Shown piece after piece: positions 54,689 through 64,000 of a stretch of DNA of 64,000 bases. A program made the translations under genes and the position numbers. Each line of letters starts with the position of its first letter. The first letter of the stretch is position 1. The DNA lies in contig CM055875.1 of the NCBI GenBank assembly GCA_029582165.1, positions 4,254,501-4,318,500 on the forward strand, written 5' to 3'. Below the pieces are notes generated by a model. The model did no database searches. It had not been told where the DNA came from and was given only the letters and a program-made list of their open reading frames with translations. The stretch is from Portulaca oleracea (taxonomy: Eukaryota > Streptophyta > Magnoliopsida > Caryophyllales > Portulacaceae).

Positions 54689-55963
54689 CTATCCATCAGT
54701 TTGTGGATGGCAAGTGGTGCCGTTCTTGAGCTGTATGCCTAGTTTCTTCCACAATGTAACCAAAAAATGGCTCAAAAACTTGGTATCTCTGTCACAAACC
54801 ATAGTCTTTGGCACTCCATGCAATCTGACAATCTCCTGGAAGAATAATTCTGCAACTCTTGTGGCATCAAAGGTGGTGTGACAAGGTATGAAATGTGCCA
54901 TCTTTGAAAATCTATCAACTACCACCATTACTGAATCTTTGCCTCTTTGAGTTCTTGGCAAACCCACAATGAAATCTAGGCTGACATCTTCCCAAGGGCT
55001 ACTGGGAACTGGCTGTGGTGAGTATAAGCCTTGGGGTAGGCTGTGTGACTTAGCCGATTGACAAATATTGAACCTCTTCAGTAGAAGCTCCACATCTCTC
55101 CTCATCTTTGGCCAACTATAATGCTCTTTTAACATTCGCAAGGTCTTCTCAACTCCAAAGTGACCTGCTAGACTCCCTCCATGAAGTTTTGAGATCAACG
55201 ATTCCCTGATGCCGCTCCTAGGAACACACAATCTGCTCCCTTTGAATAAATAACCCTGGTTTATGTGATACAGACCCTGGGGTTGCTGCTGGCACTTCTG
55301 GTACACCTGCTTAAAATCTTCACCCTCCTTATACAAAGCTTTCAAATGCTCAAAACCAACAATTCTAGAATCAAGTATATAAAGCAACATATACCTCAAG
55401 CTCAATGCATCTGCTCCTTTGTTTAGCACTCCTAATTTGTGGTGGATCATGAAGTGGAACTGCTGCATGTACTTGACCCAAGCAGCATGCCTGGTGTTGA
55501 GCTTGTGCTGTCCTTGAATAAACTTCAAAGCTTCATGATCACTGTGAAGTATAAACTCTGCTCCAATAAGGTAGTGCCTCCAGTGTTGAAGAGCTCTAAT
55601 GATGGCATAGAACTCTTTATTATGCGTGCTATATTTCTTCTTGGCATCATTCAACTTCACACTGCAGTAGGCAACTAGCTTGCCTTCTTGTGTCAATACT
55701 GCTCTTATACCAACACATGAAGCATCACATTCTACTTCAAAAACTTTGCTGAAGCTGGGTAGTGCTAGAATTGGGGTTGAAGTGAGCCTCTCCTTGACTT
55801 CTTCAAAGGCTTTCTGGGCTGCTGTTGTCCAAATAAAGGACTTCCCTTTCACCACTTCAGTCATTGGGGCCAAAATGTGCTGAAAGTTTTTACAAATCTT
55901 TTGTAAAATGAAGTCAGGCCATGGAAGCTCGTGACTTGATGAATAGAAGTGGGCACAGGCCAC
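54689..55963 (-). pseudogene. RNase H and integrase of the second gypsy
   Basis: One frame reads VECDASCVGIRAVLTQEGK and SDHEALKFIQGQHKLNTRHA (RNase H). Next is a zinc-binding region with GHFGVEKTLRMLKEHYSWP, in which the usual paired cysteines read FNICQS, so one Cys appears lost. The integrase core follows (SLDFIVGLPRTQ, VCDRDTKF). It ends at TAG after HPQTDG, where CAG is usual. A frameshift near 55880 separates it from RT. Confidence 0.88.
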
Positions 55964-57468
55964 TCCCTAATAGCTTGAATCTTCTCCTCATCAACCTGAA
56001 TACCTGGTGCTGTGACAATGTACCCCAAGAAGTTCACTTGGGATGTAAACAAGTGACACTTCTTGAGATTTCTAAACAACTGCTCCTTGCTCAGAATTTC
56101 TAAAACCTCCTGCAAATGCTTGACATGTTCTTGCTCAGACCTGCTATAGACAAGAATATCGTCAAAGTACACAACAACACTCTTGCCTATGAGTGGTTTC
56201 AGGACCTGATTCATGAGTCTCATGAATATAGATGGGGCATTAGTCAGGCCAAAAGGCATGACCAACCATTCAAACAAACCTCCATTGGTCTTGAATGCTG
56301 TCTTCCACTCATCTTCCTCATAGATCCTTATTTGGTAGTATCCACTCCTCAAATCTATCTTAGAAAAGACTGCTGACCCATGTAACTCATCTAACATATC
56401 TTCAAGCCTATGTATGGGGTACCTATACTTGATTGTGATCTTGTTTATTTCCCTGCAATCTATGCACATCCTGTGACTTCCATCTTTCATAGGCACTAAT
56501 AAGGCTGGTACTGCACATGGACTCAAACTTTCCCTAATCATTCCCTTTTCCAACAACTCATCCACCTGCCTCTGTATGTCATTGGTATCTGCTGGTGTCA
56601 TCCTATAAGTTGGCTTATTAGGCAACACTGATCCAAGAACTAGGTCAATTTTGTGCTGGATATCCCTTTTTGGTGGCAAACCAGGTGGCATTTCATCAGG
56701 AAACACATGCTGAAACTGCTGAAGTAAGGGTAGGAATAAGGGGTGGTCATTTTGTGAGGCTGGGCTTTCTTCAAGGTCTAAAAGGATCAAGTCTCTTTGT
56801 GTGCTAAATTCATGATGATCAGATAAAAGCAACACATCAAGACTGGGTTCAAGACACAGGTTCTTGGATTTCTTGGCTAACTGTGAGGGTTTCATGGGGG
56901 TAGGAATGATCTTTCTGTGGTTCATGGTAAGGGTATATCTATTAGCTATACTACAATGACTCACTGATCTATCATACAACCAAGGTCGACCCAAAAGCAA
57001 ATGACATGTATCTATTGGCAAAACATCACACCAGACCTCATCTTTGTAGGATTGACCAATTGAAAAACCAACAAGGCATCTAGTAGAGATTTGAATACCT
57101 TTCCCTGAGCTGAGCCACTGAATGGTGTATGGAGCTGGGTGGGGCTTGGTTGCCAGGCTTAGCTTCTTCACCATGGTGCTGGAGGCTGCATTGGTACAGC
57201 CCCCACTGTCTACAATCATAGAGCACACCTTCCCTCCAATGGTACACCTTGTATGAAAGATATTCTCCCTCTCCTCTTCTGCTTCTTCTACTGCTGAGCT
57301 ACTCAGAACTCTCCTGATCACAAGCATTTCTCCCTCATCTGGACCCTCTTCTATAGCATCATCATCATATATTGGATCATGTTTAGGCTCTTCATAATTC
57401 TGTTCTTCTTCCTGCACATATTCAGGATCAATAAACAAAGTTGCTTGGTACTCAGCAAGAGTAACCAT
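55861..57468 (-). pseudogene. Protease and reverse transcriptase of the second gypsy
   Basis: A 535-codon open frame. The retropepsin motif is IVDSGGCTNAAS. RT blocks: [52 protein letters not shown] and catalytic VVYFDDILVYS. The upstream CCHC knuckle (CFRCQGLGHIASEC, near 57478-57520) is in frame with this ORF but out of frame with gag, so a frameshift lies just upstream. Confidence 0.9.
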
Positions 57469-57865
57469 TCTCTTGTTTGGACATTCTGAGGCAATGTGCC
57501 CTAGTCCTTGACATCTGAAACATCTTCTTTCTGGGTAGGTTCTGCTGATAAGGGCTGGGGTTCTCTGTAAGGAATTTTGTGGGGGTCTTGGGGATGATTT
57601 CTAGCTTGGGGTGGGGGTGGGGTGGGGGTGGGTAGGTTCTTTGTGGGGGATTGTAAGACTTGTAAGGGTTTGGCTTGGCTGGTGCATAAGGTTTGGCTGG
57701 GTATCTGCTGCTGTACTCATTCACTCTAGCGTTCTTCTGTTGTTCCACTTTATGAGCTAAAGAGCTTAACTCATCAAGTGAATCATAAACCTACAGCTCA
57801 ACAACATTTTTGATCCCTTTATTCAAACTTGCAAGGTACCTGACATAAGTTTCTACTTCATTCTC

Positions 57866-58573
57866 TTACATATTACACTTCCAAAGCAAGTGCTCAACCT
57901 CCTTAGTATAGTCTTCCATAAACTTGTTTCCCTGCACCAAATGTTGTAGCCTGAAATAGTTTTCCTTCATATAGTTATCTGGAAGGAACTTCTCTTCCAA
58001 ATTCTGCCTCATCTCATTCCAGGTACTCACCCTGTCTTCCCCAATCTCCATTCTCCTTCTCTGCAGATTAGTCCACCAAGTAGAAGCATATTTTTTTTTC
58101 AGTTTTAAAGCTACTAACTTCACCTTATTCTCTTCTAAAACCCCCTTTAGGTCAAAAACCCTTTCTACTGTCTGCAAGCAATCTAGGAAAACATCAGGAT
58201 CTAACTATCCTGCATACTCCGGTATATCAATCTTGAAATCTAACTTCTCTATCCTCCTATCTTCCCTCCTTTCTTCCATCTCACTGTTTTCTTCTGGTTC
58301 ACTGATCCTAGGTGATCTCCTAACTCTTCTCCTTCTTCTTTGTGTAGGCTTAGGACCTCGACCTCCTCTCCCTGTCATACTAAAAGGATTCTCACCTACT
58401 CCTTCCTCCATCTCTTCATCAGTCTCCCTATTTAACTCATTTCTATACAACCTCATATAATACTGCAATTGATCACTCACAAATTTTATTTTCTGCCCTA
58501 TTTCTTCTTCTTCTTTTAAGGTCTGTTCTAAGACTTCCTGTGGTGTTCTACTAGTTCCGGCCATCTCAAACAA
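57866..58573 (-). pseudogene. Gag of the second gypsy
   Basis: Two frames split by a TAG near 58205. The first starts MFEMAGTSRTPQEVLEQ and ends in an Arg-rich segment and KLDFKIDIPEYAG. The second has the gag fold: FLDCLQTVERVFDLKGV, KKKYASTWWTNLQRR, VSTWNEMRQNLEEKFLPDNY. A further broken linker (57452-57748) leads to the CCHC knuckle. Confidence 0.82.
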
Positions 58574-58621
58574 TCACAACTAACACACCCCAAGATAGAA
58601 CACAATGCTGTAATACCAAGA

Positions 58622-59959
58622 TGATGTATGCTAGCTCACAATGACTAGAGTATTGAACTAGAATGCATCATGCAATCTCACACAATCAGCTGAAGGCTTG
58701 TAAAACAATAACTGTTTGAAAGTAACAAGCTGGAATAGAAGACAACCCAATTCAGAATATAAAAGATAGACTTGCTTACAGTTGATATAGACACACCACA
58801 ACTGCATTCAAGGGCAAAGGACTTTCACAATCATGCCTCTACACACACCAAAGCATGGATGATCAAGCACAACTGACACTTGCTGGAGTTTTGCCAATAT
58901 CAAGTGACAGGAGCTGATTTAACCAGGGATTGAGAGTTGTAGGACACTCACAAACATCCAGAGGTTCTAAGACACTCGAGAATACTATTGAAATAAACAC
59001 TGATGATCCTTACATGCGAAACACTTCAGAATATAAAGAAAAATAACACTTTGATTAGCAGCTTGCTTAAGCATAAGCCAACTGTCTAATCTCCTTGGAT
59101 TAATCTACGCTACAAAGCTTTAAAATAAATACAACTGATTACATCCTAAGCTAGCTAATATTATCCGGCCTACACTTGCAAGAAAATAAAAGAATATGTA
59201 AGCTAAGTTCTGATTGGACCAATTTGCCAAAAGGGTGGCAAAAAGAACCAATGAGAAGTTTTCCTCCTAAGGGGGGTAAATATTGAATTACTGAGGTGAT
59301 TCCCGTGCCAATGCTAACCTGGACGTAAACTCAATAGGTTAATATTATGCTGGAAAGACCAAAACAACCCCTATGGACAGATAACAAAATACTTAGCCTC
59401 ATAATTGAGGTTCTGGAAAAACTGATAACAAACAACCCTGCTGGGATTGTTTGTTCTGGCATTTGAATCTTGCTGATGCCATGCTCGAACATGCTGGGAA
59501 TTGACTTGGGCTTGAAAATGGCATGACGTAGAACAAAAAACTCCTAGGGAACATTGGCTGAATCTTCCTCATTCAAGAGATATGATATTGAGAAAGGCTG
59601 CTGCTTGGACTGTTGCTGTTGGGAACTAAACTTGGCCTGAGTGGCCAATGTTAATAGGCTAAGTGGCTGAAGTTGCCAAGACTTGTTTCACAAGTGTGTA
59701 ACAAGCTTGGATGGTTTATGTGGGTGGCTTGGTGGCTGCTTAAGGTGATATGAACCTTCTGCTTGGAATCGTCACAGTCGTCATTGGGATTTGGAAGCCC
59801 GCTGTTTCTGCTGGAAATGCTTCCTTAGCGGCTGAGTTTGGTGAATCAACATGGCCTCCCTCTTGTGCTGCTGTTCAGAGTGCTGGTGAAGTCCCTTTGG
59901 ATGCCTTCTTTGCTGATGAAGCTGCTGCTGCTTGCTATTCTTCAGGATGGTCTCCATCA
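58622..59959 (-). repeat. 5' LTR of the second gypsy element (1338 bp)
   Basis: TGATGTATGC at 58622 (next to the PBS) to TCTCCATCA at 59959 (next to TSD CGTCG). It is uninterrupted and serves as the reference for the damaged 3' LTR. Confidence 0.92.
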
Positions 59960-59964
59960 CGTCG

Positions 59965-60523
59965 GGTGTATTCCGGTTTCAAGCGGTTTTGGTCGGGTTT
60001 TCGGGTTAGGACTAGCATCTAATTTAACAGTTTTTTAGAACAAAAACAGACAAATCTATATATTCAACTTACCTACTAAATACATTTTTCTATTTTAAAA
60101 TGGTATCATTAGCGTTTCAAGGTCTATTTTCAGAGTTCAAAGTTAAAAATCAACAATTTTAAACAAACAAGACTCAATAGAACAAAAATATGCATGTTGC
60201 TTGGTATCCATAACTTCGATAAACAACTGAACAATAACCATGTTTTTTCGAAATCAAATATTAGTGACAATTGAGTGTTAAATAATTAAGAAACATTTAT
60301 ACAAGTACATAATCAAATAAACATAAAACTTGCATATCATTACCATGAGTCCATGACATTGTAGAAGTGCGATAGTCAAGTTATTCATAAGTGATCATCA
60401 TCAGTTCATCACTTGATCCGTAGGAATTCAACACACTTACACACCACAAACATAAAGAGCTAAATAAAAGTTCAAACTTCTAGTGCAAACTCATCACATT
60501 CATAATTATTAATTATACATAAG
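59965..60523 (-). other. hAT subterminal region
   Basis: The continuation of the hAT left arm beyond the gypsy insertion: TCGGGTTTTCGGGTTAGG-type repeats to about 60010, then AT-rich DNA without a gene. Confidence 0.5.
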
Positions 60524-62909
60524 CTAATTATTGCTAGATCCCCTTTGCTCCATAAAACCTTCCGACTCTAAATCTTCCCATTCATCTTCTCCTTCCTCTT
60601 CGCCATCTTCTTGGTCATCAATATCATCATTCAATACAACATTAGAAACTTGAACATACAAACCATTGAGCTCTGGATCATGCTCTTCTGTATTTCCAAA
60701 TATTATTTTCATGAGTGTAAATTATAGAATAATAGATACATTATGTATAAAAAGTTAGTGAAGTAATCAATTGATCATGAAAATTACCTCCATCGATCTT
60801 GAATCCAAACACCCAACTACGAGTTGTAAGTAATGATTCCGCATTTTCGAATAAAAAAGAGGCTCTCCACTCGCTAATGATTCTTCCTCCCGAACTAAAA
60901 CATGACTCGGAAGCTACAGTGGTAATCAGAATGCCTAAGATATACCTTGCCATGCAACTCAAGAAAGGAAATTCACTTTGGTGTCTCCTCCACCAACCTA
61001 GAATATCCAAATCGATATAATGATGATATCTCTTCGCATCCAAATACTTATCCAATTCCAAATCAAATAACATATTATTATCAAAACTTGCAAATCCCTA
61101 CGAAGTTAAAAAAAAGTTAGTATGCAATAGATAATAAAATGATAATAAAGAAGAAAAGAATGATGCATATGAAAATATGAAACAAACCTGTAGGTCATCC
61201 TTCTTTCTAGGTGCACTCCTTAAATTTGTTGCGGGTTTTCTTTCACATACTCATTGAAGAGCTTATGCATTTGATCTTTTACAATCTTAGCCTTGAACTC
61301 AGTAGTTTCAGGATCAAGTTTTTGAAAACAAAACAAGATGAATTGAAACATGAATTGAGGATCCAAAATGGTAGCAAAAGAGATAATCATACTATAGTTA
61401 TCCCAATAGTCCTTGAATTTCCCCCTCATTTTTGTTGCCATACTCCCAAGAAGAACATCATCACAAAAAGTATGTGATGCTAGGAGATTTTCAATCCTCC
61501 ACACATTTTTGAAATATAAGTTTGCCGTAGCATACTGTGTACCAGAAATGAGAGTGGTTATGTCATCAAATGGCTGAAAAAGCTCCCAAATTTTCTCAAT
61601 TCTACACCACTCTTCATCTATAGGAAGTTCAGGAAATCCAGAAGAAGACCTTTCCATCCACCTCATGTTTGAAAAAGCAACTCTATAAGGCAAAGCTCTC
61701 TCTAACATCTTATAGGTGGAGTTCCATCTAGTTGGACAATCAAGCCACAAACCCTTTGAGCAATCAATCCCAAGACATAAAGAAATTTCCTCAAACTTCA
61801 ATTTTCTACCTTCGGAGCCGGTGACATATTTTACTAACTCCTTCACCTTACTTGTCCCCACATCAATCAACTTTAAGCCCTCCTTAACTATCAAATTTAA
61901 CACATGAGCACCACATCGAACATGAAAAATTCACCATTATAAGGCATTCTACCATGCACATTTAGAGTATCACGCAGCATGTCTTACATATTATCATTTG
62001 CTCCTGCATTATCCAACGTAATGGTAAAAACTTTCTTGTGAATTTTCCACTTCTTTAAGAGTTCATGAATTTTGTCATGCAAGGCACTTGCATTATGAGG
62101 AGGGGGTAAGTGAACAAAACTCAATATCTTATAATGCAAGTTCCAATTTGCATCAATGAAATGGGAAGTCAATTACAGAAAACCTTGACTAACACAACAA
62201 GTCCACATATAAGAAGTTATACAAATTCTACCACGGATTTCACTCAACGATTTCTTAAGTTTGTGCTTTTCACGCTTGTGAATCTTCAAAATATGAGCTT
62301 TTGCGGTACTCCTAGATATTGGAGCATATTCCTCATTCATGTACCTATGAATCATTCGGTTTCCCTCATGCTCTACAAATGTATATGGATACCCATGTCT
62401 TATTATTACAAGAGCAGGTAATTCCTTATATATAGACTTGTCATATATTTTAGACAAAGTTCCATCTTTAGCTATCCTCATTTGACTCGCATCATTAGCC
62501 ACACGAGAATTACAATTCTCAGTATGACGCTTTAATGTCGTAATGATTCCATACTGGTGAAGTCTAACGTCTTTTCTTTGAGGAAGTATTGTCATCACAA
62601 TCAATTGGAATTGGCGTAGGTGGAGTAGAGCTCCCTAATCAATAAATAAATTGAACAAAATATAATATTTAAGCAAATGAATAAAAATTTTGAACAAAAT
62701 AAAGAATTACGCAAACTTAAACTTGAAAGCACTAAAATAGTAAATTTCGAACCTGTTGGAGGGATAACATTTCGACCTAGTGGAGTAGAACTCGACCCAC
62801 GACCCTTTTTTGGACGAGCAGAAGCTGCACCAGCACCTCCAATAGTAACTCGACGTTGTGACATCTTAACTTGACAAGAAGGAAAGACAAAGTGAGAATC
62901 AAGATTCAA
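60524..62909 (-). pseudogene. hAT transposase (RICESLEEPER-like), lightly damaged
   Basis: Start MSQRRVTIGGAGAASARPK at 62864. An intron lies between an ACAG|GTTCGA donor near 62756 and a TTGATTAG acceptor near 62637. BED-finger remnant with LKRHTENC (the paired Cys are not clear), then IIRHGYPYTFVEHEGNRMIH. Further on come HFIDANWNLHYKILSF, TLDNAGANDN, GLWLDCPTRWNSTYKMLERA, YFKNVWRIENLL, ATILDPQFMFQF, and the C-terminal dimerisation motif DILGWWRRHQSEFPFLSCMA with TTVASESCFSSGGRI. An acidic tail reads in 60712-60524. Four or so stops or frameshifts (near 62600, 62170, 61982, 61905) inactivate it. The family joins non-homologous host sites and leaves 8-bp duplications. Confidence 0.85.
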
Positions 62910-64000
62910 GAAACAAAAATGACAGACAATAAGAAATCAAATAACATAAATGCAACAAAGAAGAAATCGAATAACATGAATGCAATTATGCAAGCCTGTA
63001 CTAAGGACTTAAACTTACAAGAATACAAAAATCAAATAACAATAAACCAAATAACATGAATGCAAGAAATCAAATAACAATAAACCAAATATAACAAGAG
63101 GAGAGAAGCAAAAGGGAAGAAGTGATTTTTTGCCGGTTTTTAGCTCTGCGAACAAGGTTCAAAACAATATATATAATCCATCCTATACTCCTATCAATTA
63201 TCAGTCGAGAAGACACATTTATCCAAAGGATTTGTTCATTACTACTACATAAAAGTGATAAAACACTACATTTAAGACTTGAATTGATTAAAAAAAAAAT
63301 CAGTCAAAACAAATTAGTGAGTTTGGATCAGTGAAAACACTACATTTAAGACTTGATTGATAAAAGTGATAAAAGAAATCAATGAAAACACTACAATCAA
63401 AGATAAAAACGAATCAAAGAGAACCACTGAACTACCGAAGCAAGAACAAGGAGTCAGGCAGTTTGGATCTTAACTGGTAAAACAAATTAGTGAAATCACA
63501 TACCAACATGGCAACATCAGGCCTAGATCTTGAATTGATAAAAGAAATCAAAGGGAAGCAGCAACAACATAAAGATTCGACCAACATTTAAGACTTTAGG
63601 AGGTTAAATTGACAATGGTGAAAGAAAGTGTGAAAGGTGCAAACCTTAGGCCTCGATCTGCTTGTTGCGTGCGATGGGCAAGTAGGGAGAGGCTCGATCT
63701 GTAGCGAGCTAGCAAGCAACAAGCAACGACGGTTGACGGCCGACCAACAAAAAGCATAGAGGAAGAACGAAGAAGAAATGGATGATGGATCTGATGTGGG
63801 CCTGCCGCCTGTGCTACTGCTGAGCTGCAAATGAGAAACTGAGCTGCAAACGCAAAACAGAGAGGCGAAAGGAAGGAGAGAAAGTGAGAAGTTGAGATGC
63901 AAACAGAGAGGTTAAAGGAAGGAGAGAAATTGAGAAGCTGCCTGGTCTGCCTGGAGAAACTGAGGAATAAGGAGGCGAAATGAAGTAGAGAGTGAGAAAC
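62910..64000 (-). other. 5' region of the hAT transposase gene
   Basis: No convincing gene. The motif GCAATAACATGAATGCAA recurs loosely at 62940-63070, and the phrase AACACTACATTTAAGACTTGA is repeated near 63262 and 63334. From 63800 GA-rich repeats (GAGAGGCGAAAGGAAGGAGA) occur three times. The frame at 63588-63902 has no recognisable domain. Confidence 0.4.

Larger units (their letters stand above)
51708..59959 (-). mobile_element. Second Ty3/gypsy element, nested in hAT
   Basis: A minus-strand element with perfect 5-bp duplication CGTCG at 51703-51707 and 59960-59964. 5' LTR 59959-58622, variant PBS TGGTATTACAGC (58606-58618), gag, CCHC, protease, RT, RNase H, integrase, PPT (54102-54118) and 3' LTR 54101-51708. 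It has no chromodomain that I can see; the pol C-terminus is of the FNVEDLRSY type found in Reina/Galadriel-like elements, but the clade is not certain. Several stops and frameshifts. Its 3' LTR was invaded by another LTR element. Confidence 0.9.
51605..64000 (-). mobile_element. hAT element with RICESLEEPER-like transposase
   Basis: The left terminus begins TAGACCTGTCAATTCGGG and is followed by GGGCGGGTC-type subterminal repeats (51605-51707, continuing at 59965-60010 beyond the nested gypsy element). A hAT transposase pseudogene runs on the minus strand from 62864 to 60741, so its 3' end faces this terminus. No right terminus was found, so the element probably extends past the window and the right limit here is only the window end. 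Confidence 0.72.

Noticed and set aside
63588..63902. Possible small secreted protein (hydrophobic N-terminus) on the minus strand
   Set aside because: Ser/Leu-rich low-complexity translation of GA-rich repeats in the hAT 5' region; no conserved domain and no supporting context.

Overview
The window is nuclear DNA of a flowering plant, most likely a eudicot. Evidence: two host-type plant genes with canonical GT-AG introns or plant-only domains, and a dense set of plant transposons (Ty1/copia, Ty3/gypsy, hAT, CACTA, MULE, Tourist and Stowaway MITEs). I cannot name the species. No rRNA, tRNA or CRISPR was recognised. About nine tenths of the sequence is transposable element DNA.

Layout. (1) 1-1267: the last two exons of a PP2C-like gene whose usual metal-binding Asp is Ala. 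(2) 1641-4486: a rearranged copia element (TSD TCATT) carrying a Tourist-like MITE and an inverted copy of its own 3' end. Then come a Stowaway MITE (4516-4729) with a partial tandem duplication, and a CACTA-like non-autonomous element (5024-6519). (3) About 7450-13700: a decayed Athila-type gypsy relic broken up by a solo copia LTR (9559-10407, TSD AGGTT), a Tourist MITE (10455-10716) and a long-TIR MULE that carries a gene-like ORF (10965-12813, 9-bp TSD). (4) 15405-17090: an intact single-exon DUF3475/DUF668 gene (PSK SIMULATOR-like), the only clearly complete host gene.

(5) 18087-51418: a three-deep nest whose boundaries are all fixed by target-site duplications. A Tekay/Del-type chromovirus on the minus strand (TSD CGCAC) has its integrase split by a 20.3-kb copia-type insertion (22614-42912, TSD TTCCA). 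That insertion is itself split by an 11.6-kb Tat-like LTR element (26473-38085, TSD ATACC). The innermost element has no recognisable gag-pol. Instead it carries, antisense to itself, an intron-containing plant mobile domain (PMD) gene, a repeat array rich in TGGGCC/GGCCCA upstream of that gene, and a roughly 220-bp satellite next to its 3' LTR.

(6) About 51605 to the window end: a hAT element with a slightly damaged RICESLEEPER-like transposase on the minus strand. A second gypsy element (51708-59959, TSD CGTCG) sits inside it, and the 3' LTR of that gypsy was invaded by a further LTR element (52084-about 53786) that is now truncated.

The most unusual object is the innermost LTR element at 26473-38085. 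It appears to be a recent, non-autonomous retroelement that moves a spliced PMD gene in antisense. The rearranged copia at 1641-4486 is the second: its breakpoints lie at short homologies and its product is a natural hairpin.
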